From JBHOQX01 sp042408595 (GTDB lineage: Bacteria; Chloroflexota; Chloroflexia; Chloroflexales; Roseiflexaceae): DNA of 32,562 bases. The notes beneath the pieces were generated by a model. It was not told where the DNA came from. It saw only the letters and a program-made list of their open reading frames with translations, and did not search any database. This document shows, one piece after another, positions 25,286 to 32,562 of this stretch (position 1 is its first letter; every line of letters starts with the position of its first letter). The stretch spans positions 1-32,562 of the forward strand of contig JBHOQX010000088.1 of the NCBI GenBank assembly GCA_042408595.1, given 5' to 3'. The translations under genes and the position numbers were made by a program.

Positions 25286-25404
25286 GCGATTGCAATCGCG
25301 CCTGGGAGGCGTTTCGCCAGGCGTCCGGCTCGGCGGACGCGCACCCCGTCCGCGCAGGCGGACGGTCAGCCAGCGGCTGATCAGACGCGGTTTCAACCGT
25401 CTGC
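25286..25404. repeat. Intergenic nested-palindrome repeat, copy A
   Basis: It begins with the perfect 14-nt palindrome GCGATTGCAATCGC (25286-25299), then CTGGGAGGCG and GGCGGACG. A perfect 8-bp hairpin follows (CCGTCCGC 25346-25353, GCGGACGG 25358-25365), and the element ends at GACGCGGTTTCAACCGTC. The first 54 nt match copy B at 29054 at 42 positions counted by eye, and the GCGGTTTCAAC end is shared. It lies directly upstream of the response-regulator gene. Confidence 0.75.
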
Positions 25405-25456
25405 CAAAGCGTAGGTTTCATCCGTCGTCGACAAGGTATAATCGGTGGTATGCCTA

Positions 25457-25465
25457 TGGTATACT
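25457..25465 (+). promoter_or_regulatory. Extended -10 promoter candidate for the response-regulator gene
   Basis: TGG followed by TATACT forms an extended -10 element about 64 nt before the ATG. A further TATAAT lies at 25437-25442. Neither has a good -35 hexamer at 16-18 nt, so use of one of them as an extended -10 promoter is an inference. Confidence 0.4.
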
Positions 25466-25528
25466 AGTGCACATCAATTGACTAGTAGTTTACTCCGAGG
25501 TAACTCCGCTCGAACTCCGGTGATTGCA

Positions 25529-26782
25529 ATGACGCACTCCGCAGATCTGCCCGCGCGCGATGCGTTTGCCCACCAGGTGCGCGATGCGCTCGCCCACCTG
25601 TACGATCCGACGCATCTGCACAACCATCCGCTCGGCGACTGGCTGGTTGGCGCAGGCAGCGGGCTGCAGCGCAGCGCCCGTTTGCGCGCAACCCTGCTCG
25701 ATGCGATTGCAGCGCTTCAGCCGCAGCCGGGCGCCGCCGCGAAAGCTGCCAGCCGGCGCTCCCACCGCATTCTTGAGCTGCGCTATGTGGAAGGCATGTC
25801 GCCGAACGACGCAATGGCCGAGCTAGGCCTGGCGAAGAGCCAGTTCTTTCAGGAGCAGGCCCAGGCGCTCCAGCTGGTTGTGGATGTGCTGTGGGAGCAG
25901 CTGCAGACAAGCGCCATTGCTCCGGAACAGCCCGACGCTGTCGCATCGCTCCTGCCCGCCGATCAGGCGCGCGCCGAGCTGGAGCGGCTGCGTGAGCGCG
26001 CGCGGTAGGAACCGGTGCAGGTGGCGCACGTGCTCGATGATCTGCGGCCAGTGCTGGAGCCGTTCGCGCAGATGCGGCGCGTTGCGCTTTCGTGTGCGCT
26101 ATGAGCCACATTTGTGCTGCCGCACGCCGACCGCATGATGTTGCGGCAGACGCTGCTGACCCTGATCTTGCAGGCGTGTAGCTACGCGGCGGGTGGCAGC
26201 GTCTCAGTCACGCAGCTGGACGACGAGCAAACAGTCGGCGTGCGGATTCGCGCGATCTCACCCGTCCCAATCGCTGATCCTGCGCCACCCGGGATTGGTG
26301 TCGAGATTTGTCACTGGCTTGCCCACGCGCTCGGCGGCGCGCTGGCGCTGGCGAAGACGTCGGACGGCTGGCAGGCCGATCTTTCCTGGCCGCGCCACGC
26401 CAAGCCGCTGGTCCTGGCGATCGACGATAATCAGCAGATGGGCGTGCTGTTTGCGCGCTATCTCGCGGGCACGCCTTGGCAGATCGCCTGTGCGGCAAAC
26501 GGCGAGCAGGCGCGACGGTCGCTCAGCCTGGCGATTCCAGCGGTGATTCTGATGGACGTGATGATGCCTGGCGAAGACGGCTGGGAGCTGCTGCTGTCAT
26601 TTCAGCGCGATGAGCGATTGCGCGGCGTTCCAATCATTATCGGCTCGGTCCTGACCGAGCCGCAGCTCGCGCTGATGCTTGGTGCGCGCGCGTACCTGCC
26701 CAAGCCGGTTACTCAGGCCACTCTGGTGCACACGCTGGCGCCGTATCTCAGGCCTGATGCCAGCCGCGATTTAGATTTGTAA
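25529..26782 (+). pseudogene. Response regulator fused to degenerate kinase-like domain, split by two in-frame stops
   Basis: One reading frame of 418 codons runs from ATG 25529 to TAA 26782 but contains TAG at 26006-26008 and TGA at 26102-26104. Residues ~1-160 form a helical domain with LRATLLDAIAALQP and RILELRYVEGMSPNDAMAEL, resembling a sigma-70 region 4 or winged-HTH segment. Next comes a HATPase-like region (EPVQVAHVLDDL, RQTLLTLILQACSYA, GIGVEICHWLAHALGG) in which the N-box asparagine is Gln and the G1 box is missing. The end is a receiver domain (VLAIDDNQQMG, phospho-Asp in ILMDVMMPGEDG, Lys in LPKPVT). Both stops can arise by single transitions from Gln (CAG) and Arg or Trp codons. 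It converges with, and overlaps by 35 nt, the kinase gene. Confidence 0.8.
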
Positions 26783-28919
26783 GGCTGGCGTCGATCAGCC
26801 GCACCATGTCGCCAAGCGCAAACCCGCCCGCCCGCGCGATCGTCACCTGATCGGTCATCTGGACGCGCAGGTATTCTTGCGCCTTAGCCGACACGACAAT
26901 CACCTGCACATCTGCCAGCCGGGCATCTTCGTGCAACGCCGCCAGCACAGCCAGCCCGTCGGCATTCGGCATCGACAGATCGAGCAGAATCGCATCTGGC
27001 GGGCGCTCGCGGGCGACTGCAAGCGCCTCGCAACCATCGCTCGCCTCGTCGATGCGACTGATGCCGGGAACGGCGCGCAGGAACCGGCGGAGCAGCCGCG
27101 TCATCTCGGGATTATCCTCCACGATCAGGACCTGTTCCACGGGGCGGGGCAGCCGTGCCAGCGCCGCTGTCAGCTCATGCTGTGCAACCGGCTTGACGAG
27201 CAGATCATTTGCGCCAAGCGCGTGCGCCGCGTCCCGCCGGCTGGTGATGCGGCAGCGGATGTGCAGACAACCCGCCGGCAGCGCCTCCACGTCGCCCATC
27301 GCGCCGATCAGCGCAATCGCGCGCGACTCGCGGGCCAGCGCCGCCCCTTCGGCCGCAGTCCGTGCCCCCTGCACCAGGTAGCCGTCGAGATAGCGCTGCA
27401 ACAGGCTCACGGTTGCGTCATCCTCGTGAACAACCACGACCACGCGATCGGTGCGTTGCGCGATCGGCAGCGGCGGGCGGTAGTTGAATGCCGCATGCGG
27501 CGCTTCATCCGGTGGGCGCACCGGCAGTGTAAACCAGAAGGTCTTGCCCTGTCCCAGCGCGCTCGTTACGCCGATGTCGCCACCGTGCAGCTCCACAAAC
27601 CGCTTGCTGATCGGCAGCCCCAGGCCGCTCCCGCTGTGCCAGGTTGCTCCGGCCCCCTCACTCGTCTGAAACTCTTGAAAAACGTCGGCCAGCGCGTTTG
27701 GCGGAATGCCGCGGCCCGTATCACTCACGGCGACCCGCGCATAGTCCGTCCCGTTACGCTCCTCCAGCCCGACCGTCACCGTAATCGACCCTTGCTCGGT
27801 GAAGCGCGATGCATTGACGACCAGATTCAGCAGCACCTGGCGAATGCGTAGGCGGTCGATCGTCAGCAGCGGCAGGCCCGGCGCAATCCGAACGTGCAGC
27901 GCCAGACCTTTGGCATGAATATAATCGCGCACCAGCTCAAGCGCCTCGCTGATCAGCATGGACAGATCGACCGAGTCGCGCGTCAGCGCGATCCGCCCCA
28001 CGTCCAGCCGCGCCAGATCAAGCACATCGTCAACCAGTGTGAGCAAATGCTGCGCGCTGTGGTAGATCGCGTTGATGTCGCTGCGGTACGCGCCAGGAAG
28101 CGGCGCGCCGTAGCTTTCGGGCGCATTGCGGATCATTTCGCTGAAGCCAACGATTAGATTGAGCGGCGTACGCAGCTCGTGGCTGACGTTGGTCACAAAT
28201 TCAGTTTTGAAGCGCTCCGCTTCGTCCGCGGCTTTGTAGGCGGCCACGAGCGCAGCATTCGCTCGCTCCAATCGGTAGTACGCCTGGTCAAGACTCTTGT
28301 GTATCTGCGCCAGCTGCGCCCGATGCAGGCGCACCGCCTCGGTGTCGCGGCGCGCCTGAGCAAAACTGGTCAGCGCCCAATGCGTGACCAGCGCCGACGA
28401 GTAGGTCGTCGCCCACCCAAGCGTGCCGGTGACGGCGGCAAGGATTGCAACCGCCCATGCCGTCGTCGTGTCGAGCAGCGGGTCTGACCCGATGGCAAGC
28501 ACAAACGCGAGCGCCGCGACCATCCCGACGACGCCCAGGCCCACGTGCCACGACATCAACGTGGCCGCCATAAGCGGAAGCAGGGCGTACAGCAGCGCCA
28601 CCGACGGAGCGCGAAACAGCGCCAGCGCCGCAGTAATCGTCACTGCAAGCCCACTCAGCCAGACCGCCTGCGCCACCAGCGGATGGCGGGAAAGCAAGCG
28701 CAGCGCGGCAGCCGCCGTCGCGATAAATAGCGGCGTGACCATCCACACATTCCACCCGCGTTGCTGCGGAAACCAGGCCGCGCAGACAAACAAAAACCAG
28801 GCGGTGTACAAGCCCACACAGGTGAGGATGAGCACTCGCAGCGTAGATTGCATCAGCTCGCGGGCCGACTCGGCGAACTCAGGGCTATCCTTACTCGCAC
28901 TGCCCAGCATGTTCAACAT
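26748..28919 (-). CDS. Membrane hybrid histidine kinase with pseudoreceiver and receiver domains
   Basis: The protein has 723 residues. Five or six membrane helices fill residues ~25-185, with no large extracellular sensor, and a coiled coil follows (~190-235). The HisKA domain has FVTNVSHELRTPLN with His247. The HATPase has the N-box RQVLLNLVVNASRF (Asn365/Asn369), G1 DTGRGIP and G2 GSGLGLPIS, so it should be active. A first receiver-like domain (~492-590) keeps the LVKPV lysine, but where the phospho-Asp should be it reads AIALIGAMGD, so it is a pseudoreceiver. The second (~595-715) is complete, with VEDNPEM and Asp647 in LLDLSMPNADG. AGAGG lies just upstream of ATG 28917-28919. Membrane-embedded sensing is likely; the signal is unknown, though the sugar operon next door is a candidate target. 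Confidence 0.92.
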   Translation of the reverse strand: MLNMLGSASKDSPEFAESARELMQSTLRVLILTCVGLYTAWFLFVCAAWFPQQRGWNVWMVTPLFIATAAAALRLLSRHPLVAQAVWLSGLAVTITAALALFRAPSVALLYALLPLMAATLMSWHVGLGVVGMVAALAFVLAIGSDPLLDTTTAWAVAILAAVTGTLGWATTYSSALVTHWALTSFAQARRDTEAVRLHRAQLAQIHKSLDQAYYRLERANAALVAAYKAADEAERFKTEFVTNVSHELRTPLNLIVGFSEMIRNAPESYGAPLPGAYRSDINAIYHSAQHLLTLVDDVLDLARLDVGRIALTRDSVDLSMLISEALELVRDYIHAKGLALHVRIAPGLPLLTIDRLRIRQVLLNLVVNASRFTEQGSITVTVGLEERNGTDYARVAVSDTGRGIPPNALADVFQEFQTSEGAGATWHSGSGLGLPISKRFVELHGGDIGVTSALGQGKTFWFTLPVRPPDEAPHAAFNYRPPLPIAQRTDRVVVVVHEDDATVSLLQRYLDGYLVQGARTAAEGAALARESRAIALIGAMGDVEALPAGCLHIRCRITSRRDAAHALGANDLLVKPVAQHELTAALARLPRPVEQVLIVEDNPEMTRLLRRFLRAVPGISRIDEASDGCEALAVARERPPDAILLDLSMPNADGLAVLAALHEDARLADVQVIVVSAKAQEYLRVQMTDQVTIARAGGFALGDMVRLIDASLTNLNRGWHQA

Positions 28920-28965
28920 AGCGCCTCTGCCTGTCGATGCTCATCGCTGCCTCAGCCGCGCGATG

Positions 28966-28994
28966 ATTGTATATTGGCGACTCGGTTGCGTCAA
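28966..28994 (-). promoter_or_regulatory. Promoter for the hybrid histidine kinase
   Basis: On the minus strand, TTGACG (plus 28989-28994) and TACAAT (28966-28971) are separated by 17 nt. The transcript would start near 28959, leaving a ~40-nt leader before the ATG. Confidence 0.6.
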
Positions 28995-29052
28995 GCGTAT
29001 AGCGTTCAGGAGCTAGTGACCGCCATGAAGAGAGTCGTTGATAGGAGGCGCC

Positions 29053-29147
29053 GGCGATTAAAATTGCTCCTGGGAAGCGTTCCGCTGGGCGTTCACCTTG
29101 GCGGACGGCCAGCTGCAGGCTTCCCAGGCGCGGTTTCAACTGCCAGC
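29053..29147. repeat. Intergenic nested-palindrome repeat, copy B
   Basis: GGCGATTAAAATTGC opens the element. A perfect 10-bp inverted repeat follows: CCTGGGAAGC at 29069-29078 and GCTTCCCAGG at 29119-29128. GGCGGACG lies between the arms, and the element ends in GCGCGGTTTCAACTGCC. The order of parts matches copy A in the same orientation. The inner sequence differs, so the two are relatives rather than recent duplicates. Elements of this design look like REP/BIME-type or non-autonomous mobile repeats. Confidence 0.75.
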
Positions 29148-29689
29148 CACCCATGATTGTGTATCTCCTGTCATTGACAGAACCTAAGAGATTATCACGA
29201 TTTTTTGGTATCCTATTGCCTCTTGGTGAAAAGAGGCAAGCGACCGGCTACGCTATCATGACATCAGGTTTTAGCGGTAAGAACAAGCGAAATAGCGTAA
29301 AACGTGCTGTTGGCTGGCGATTCATGTCGTGTTGCATCGCTGAATGCCTGCGAGGTCGGCACCCACGACACGCCGATCGTTGAACAGATGCCATGTCCGC
29401 TTTCAGAGGTCGATAAATCGCTAAAGTACTCTGATTTGTTAGTTTATAGCGTGATATCGCACATGAGAGTAAATCAGATAAACAAGCGTCTTTGCAACTT
29501 ATTGTGCGATTGAACAATTAATCCGCTCTCCTGTGGAAAGATGACGTGCGAGGCCTGGTCAAGGAGATCTGCTGCGGTTTACACAATTTCCGCCGACGCT
29601 TGAACCCTTGGCCTGCTCGATCCTTTTAATCAGGATAATAGCTGGCCTCTATACTCGACGCTGAGGCGCCGGCTATCGATCACGACCTA
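29148..29689. other. Gene-free, visibly AT-richer stretch
   Basis: About 540 nt with lower GC than either side. Small open frames on both strands (for example 29304-29513 plus) show no ribosome binding site or family pattern. Visible items are a T-run at 29201-29206, the perfect hairpin at 29216-29239 and a TTGACA at 29174-29179 without a fitting -10. The base composition suggests foreign DNA or the eroded edge of an island, but no attachment repeat was found. Confidence 0.5.
29216..29239. repeat. Perfect 9-bp hairpin in the AT-rich gap
   Basis: TTGCCTCTT (29216-29224) and AAGAGGCAA (29231-29239) enclose a 6-nt loop. T-runs lie on the wrong side for an intrinsic terminator in either direction. 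It could belong to a small RNA or a repeat, with no further support. Confidence 0.5.
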
Positions 29690-30389
29690 TCGGTCGATCG
29701 CTCGCACAGCGCCGCCAGGAGAGACAGCGACCCCGCGGCCAGGATGCGCCGTCAGCGCCACAGCTGCCGGATCAGGCGCTAGAGCCATTCCAGCCCCAGC
29801 CGGCACAGCCAGGCGGGGCGCGCGGCACCGCGTCCGCCAGATAATCGACGGCGCCGCCGACGCCGATCGCCACCGGCACGCGCAGGTACGGCTGATTGCG
29901 GGCGATCCACAGATTCTGCGCCGGATGGCCGTAGGCCACCAGCAACACGTCGGGGCGTGCTTCGGCGATCCGCGCGCAGATCGCCGGGTCATCGGCGGCG
30001 TGCGGCGAGCCAGCGGAGCAGCCCACCACGCGCAGCCCCGGGTGCGCGGCACCGAGCAGATACAGCGACCGGCCCGCGCCACCGCTTCGGACGCGATGCG
30101 CCCGACGAGATCGACCCCTGTGACCCGGCCGCGGAACGGTGTACCGCGCCTCTTCGTCACGCGTAGCAACCCAAACCCGTCCAGCATCGCCAGATCGGCC
30201 GCTGCGAGCACTGCGCGAAAGGACGGGTTGCGGCGAGCCTCGATCACAGACTCCGGGTTGCTCGTCATCACCCGGTGCGGGCCGCCTGTGGCGATGAAAG
30301 CGGCGATACGCGATCGCTTCGTCCTCGGTCACATCGTCCCCAGCGACGCCGAGGATGGTGGTGCGCCGCTGCTGGCTTCGCTCGGCCAT
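29690..30389 (-). pseudogene. WecG/TagA/CpsF-family glycosyltransferase, multiply broken
   Basis: Start ATG is at 30387-30389. The sense reads TTILGVAGDDVTEDEAI, then in another frame MTSNPESVIEARRNPSF and LAMLDGFGLL. It returns to the first frame as SLYLLGAAHPG and ICARIAEARPDVLLVAYGHP with QNLWI. A third shift leads to WLCRLGLEWL, stop, RLIRQLWR, stop, RRILA. These are the hallmark blocks of the family, including 'PKQE.W.'-like GHPAQNLWI and the C-terminal 'W..R.GLEWLYRL..EP.R..RR'. At least three frameshifts and two nonsense codons rule out function. The intact enzyme would add N-acetylmannosamine-type sugars to lipid carriers for surface polysaccharide. Confidence 0.85.
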
Positions 30390-30644
30390 ACCTCTTGCTC
30401 CTCACTCACGACTGCCGCGATCGTCTTCTGGATAGGAAGGTTTTGAGCCTGACGCCTGCCCACAGCGGTTCGTAATCGGTGGTCTCCAGTCGGCAGAACC
30501 GTTGGTTCCTTCCCGCCATGCCGTATTAGTTGCCACCGCCACCACAGCAGTGCGTAAGAACGATGCTACCAGGTGTTTGACCCTTTGCGACCTGTAATAG
30601 TGCTACCCTGGAAGTGACGGTGGCCTACCAACTGTTGCCCCATT

Positions 30645-31032
30645 CCATCGATCGATCACAATCCCCGCCAGCGTGACCAACACCAGGATCAGCGTCATCG
30701 GCACGCGCCCGGTCAACCCCGGTCCCAGGCTCACGAGCACAGCAGGCTCCCGGCGTCGAGTCCGGTCCCTTGCAGGATCCCAGCCAGCACGATCAGGAAC
30801 GTGCCGACCATCGCCAGGCTTTCAGCCCCCGTACGAAGCCCGGCACCGCCGGGTGCTCCTCGACGTGGCGGTGCAGCCCGCCCACCACCAGCACCAGCAG
30901 CGGTGGCAACCCGATCGCGACCAGCGCCATCAACGCGCCGCGCAGGCCATCGGTCAGATAGCCGAAGCTGATCACCCACAGGCCGGGCGGCCCCGCGCTG
31001 GGGCTGGCGCTTGTATCGCGGGCGACACTCAC
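30645..31032 (-). pseudogene. Chromate-transporter (ChrA)-like remnant
   Basis: Minus-strand sense reads SFGYLTDGLRGALMALVAIG, then LPPLLVLVVGGLHRHVEEHP and FVRGL. After a shift it continues as SLAMVGTFLIVLAGILQ, and after a second shift as LVSLGPGLTGRVPMTLILV and TLAGIVIDRW. The 'GY..AG..GAL.A....LP..LL.L.......' run with following hydrophobic helices resembles one half of a CHR-family transporter. The N-terminal half is missing. The family call is by pattern only; the decay is clear because related membrane sense jumps between frames. Confidence 0.5.
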
Positions 31033-31036
31033 CCAC

Positions 31037-31156
31037 GAAGTAGCGCTTGGCCGTCTTGCGGCGACGTGGAATATCTACGGGCACAGCTACACGGAGAAGC
31101 GGCGAAAAGCGACCGCCGATCTGTCGGCGGCGCTGCTGCGGAGGGCGCAAGAATGA
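31037..31156 (+). pseudogene. Possible tyrosine-recombinase C-terminal remnant next to tRNA-Thr
   Basis: Thirty-nine codons before TGA 31154-31156 read EVALGRLAATWNIYGHSYTE, then KRRKATADLSAALLRRAQE. This resembles the integrase end 'LGHSS...T...YGH..PE...EA...L...L', with the catalytic Tyr in NIYGH, though two residues seem lost between LGR and the Tyr. No other part of the enzyme is present. It lies 77 nt from the 3' end of the tRNA gene, where phage and island integrases commonly sit. A 7-bp hairpin (31113-31130) lies within it. The short match makes this tentative. Confidence 0.4.
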
Positions 31157-31232
31157 CCTGTCAACTCACCAACCGACCCACCGAAACGACAAAGCGGCCG
31201 GGCGCCAGAGCGCACGAACCGCTTTGGAATGC

Positions 31233-31307
31233 TGGAGCCGGCGGTCGGGGTCGAACCGACGACCTGCTGTTTACGAAACAGCTGCTCTGCCACTGAGCTA
31301 CGCCGGC
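31233..31307 (-). tRNA. tRNA-Thr (anticodon CGU)
   Basis: The minus strand folds as a full cloverleaf: acceptor GCCGGCG with CGCCGGC, D-arm GCUC/GAGC, anticodon arm GCUGU/ACAGC with loop UUCGUAA, variable AGGUC, T-arm GUCGG/CCGAC with UUCGACC, discriminator U, and an encoded CCA (31233-31235). Anticodon CGU reads the threonine codon ACG. The mature 5' end is at 31307. Confidence 0.97.
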
Positions 31308-31316
31308 ACTGCTTCT

Positions 31317-31345
31317 AGTGTAGCACAAAAGCCAGGCTGGCGCAA
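31317..31345 (-). promoter_or_regulatory. Promoter for tRNA-Thr
   Basis: On the minus strand, TTGCGC (plus 31340-31345) and TACACT (31317-31322) are separated by 17 nt. Transcription would begin near 31310, a few bases before the mature tRNA. Confidence 0.65.
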
Positions 31346-31364
31346 CCCGCCGACCGCGCGCCTC

Positions 31365-31393
31365 TTGCCGCCGCTTCCGCCGGATGCTATACT
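31365..31393 (+). promoter_or_regulatory. Promoter for ppk
   Basis: TTGCCG (31365-31370) and TATACT (31388-31393) are separated by exactly 17 nt, giving a leader of about 44 nt before the ATG at 31444. No phosphate-regulon-type direct repeats are obvious upstream. Confidence 0.65.
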
Positions 31394-31443
31394 TCCGATA
31401 TTACCCTGTGTAACAAGCCGCCCCTGGTAGCTGGTCACTACTA

Positions 31444-32562
31444 ATGGATAGTGTAACCGAGGCCGCAGTTGAACGCCGTGACGAAGCGCTCGCCGCCAGC
31501 CCGGGGCGGTTGCTGAACCGCGAACGAAGCTGGCTCGAGTTCAACGCGCGTGTGCTCGAAGAAGCGCTCGACGCGCGCCACCCGCTGCTCGAACGGGTGA
31601 AGTTCCTCTCGATCTTCTGCACCAACCTCGACGAGTTCTTCATGATCCGTGTCGCCGGCCTCAAGCAGCAGGTCGTCGCGCGGGTGGCCGAGCGCTCGCC
31701 GGACGGCATGACTCCGGCCCAGCAACTCGCAGCTATCCGCCAGATCGTGCTGCGCCAGCGCGAGGCAGTTTTCCGCTGCTGGCAGGATGACCTGTTACCG
31801 AAGCTGCGCCGCGCCGGGGTGTATGTGCTGCGTTACCGCGATCTCTCGGCCCGGCAGCGCGCCTGGTGCCGCGAGTACTTCGAGCGCGAGGTCTACCCGG
31901 TGCTCACGCCGCTGGCTGTCGATCTAAGCCGGCCCTTTCCGCTGATCTCCAACCTCAGTTTGAATTTCGGTTGTGTGATCGCCAACCCCGATGGCGGCGA
32001 ATTGTTCGCGCGCGTGAAGGTGCCGGACACCCTGCCGCGCCTCGTCCGCATGCCGCCGGTGTCCGGCGCAGGGCAGCTCGAGGGGGCGATCCATTTCGTC
32101 TGGCTAGATGACATCATCGAAGCCCATATCGCGGCACTCTTCCCCGGCATGGAGGTGATCGAGACCTACACCTTCCGCGTGACGCGCAACGCCGATGTCG
32201 AGATCGAAGAGGAGGAGGCCGCCGACCTGCTCGCCACCATCGAGGAAGGCCTGCGCCAGCGGCGCTTCGGCGCCGTCGTCCGCCTCACCATCCAGCACGA
32301 TATGCCCCAGCGCATCCGGGCGCTGCTCATGGAGAACCTGAACCTTTCGCCGGAGGACGTTTACGAGGCGCCCGATATTCTTGGGCTGGCGGCCATCGCT
32401 GAGCTGCTGCAGATCGACCGACCGGACCTGAAGGACCCGCCGTTCTACCCGCGGGTGCCGGCGCTGCTGCGTGCCCCGCGCGGCAGCGCCGACCTCTTCG
32501 CCGCCATCCGCCAGCAGGATATCCTGCTCCACCACCCGTTCGACTCCTTCCAGCCGGTGGTC
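31444..32562 (+). CDS. ppk: Polyphosphate kinase 1, N-terminal half (3' truncated by window)
   Basis: The first 373 residues are present and the frame runs off the window. LLNRERSWLEFNARVLEEA and LLERVKFLSIFCTNLDEFF, then MIRVAGLKQQ, are the near-invariant PPK1 N-domain. The head domain follows (YFEREVYPVLTPLAVD, PFPLISNLSLN, FARVKVP), then IRALLMENLNLSPEDVYE and ending LHHPFDSFQPVV. The catalytic autophosphorylated histidine lies further downstream, outside the window. PPK1 reversibly polymerises the gamma phosphate of ATP into polyphosphate in the cytoplasm. ATG 31444 fits the conserved N-terminus, though no strong ribosome binding site precedes it. The gene is divergent from the tRNA, and both have clear promoters in the 136-nt gap. 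Confidence 0.96.
   Translation, partial: MDSVTEAAVERRDEALAASPGRLLNRERSWLEFNARVLEEALDARHPLLERVKFLSIFCTNLDEFFMIRVAGLKQQVVARVAERSPDGMTPAQQLAAIRQIVLRQREAVFRCWQDDLLPKLRRAGVYVLRYRDLSARQRAWCREYFEREVYPVLTPLAVDLSRPFPLISNLSLNFGCVIANPDGGELFARVKVPDTLPRLVRMPPVSGAGQLEGAIHFVWLDDIIEAHIAALFPGMEVIETYTFRVTRNADVEIEEEEAADLLATIEEGLRQRRFGAVVRLTIQHDMPQRIRALLMENLNLSPEDVYEAPDILGLAAIAELLQIDRPDLKDPPFYPRVPALLRAPRGSADLFAAIRQQDILLHHPFDSFQPVV

Noticed and set aside
25286..25404. GCGGTTTCAAC segments as CRISPR repeats
   Set aside because: Only one copy per intergenic region, with no spacing pattern and no cas genes in the window.
31113..31130. Hairpin CCGCCGA-TCTG-TCGGCGG as a terminator near the tRNA
   Set aside because: It lacks a T-run in either direction and lies inside the presumed recombinase remnant.

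Overview
The window reads as a high-GC bacterial chromosome segment, most likely from the phylum Chloroflexota (class Chloroflexia or a relative). This is inferred from gene style, not from a marker gene. The clues are a secreted protein with a VYLPLV-type segment after its signal peptide, a Thr/Pro-rich lipoprotein stalk, a MalT-like LuxR regulator with an NTPase domain, Tat-lipoprotein CUT1 sugar binding, and nested-palindrome intergenic repeats.

Layout. 1-225 is the 3' end of an MmyB-like regulator. 719-2516 (minus) holds two exported proteins of unknown function, followed by a cupin (2730-3281) and a large LuxR/MalT-type regulator (3448-6201). 6322-9224 (plus) has a near-consensus promoter, a peroxiredoxin-like protein, a beta-carbonic anhydrase and a glutamate-dehydrogenase homologue in which every key catalytic position I can align is replaced. 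An M20 amidohydrolase (9268-10461, minus) follows. 10568-11864 is a gene graveyard: two broken GNAT acetyltransferases, the second cut by an IS3-family remnant.

11946-25136 (minus) is a polysaccharide-utilisation operon. In transcription order it contains a Tat-lipoprotein sugar-binding protein, a terminator-like hairpin, two CUT1 permeases (the first interrupted by an in-frame TGA), a 1539-residue secreted GH9-CBM3 cellulase with many accessory modules, a remnant of a Gfo/Idh/MocA oxidoreductase, a beta-helix protein resembling GH141, and a GH65-like glycosidase. The likely logic is extracellular cleavage of a beta-glucan or plant-wall polymer, import of oligosaccharides, and cytoplasmic trimming. 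No ABC ATPase is encoded here, which is usual for CUT1 systems that share one.

25529-28919 carries a convergent two-component pair: a response-regulator gene split by two in-frame stop codons, and a membrane hybrid histidine kinase with a pseudoreceiver. Two copies of a nested-palindrome repeat lie at the outer edges of this pair. 29148-31156 is a second decayed zone: an AT-richer stretch without genes, a WecG/TagA glycosyltransferase pseudogene, a chromate-transporter-like remnant and a possible tyrosine-recombinase tail. It ends at a tRNA-Thr(CGU) gene (31233-31307), which looks like an old island boundary. The window ends inside polyphosphate kinase (ppk), which has its own promoter.

The strongest candidates for new biology are the active-site-less glutamate dehydrogenase homologue, the duplicated unnamed module of the GH9 enzyme, and the nonsense-interrupted but otherwise well-preserved transporter and regulator genes.
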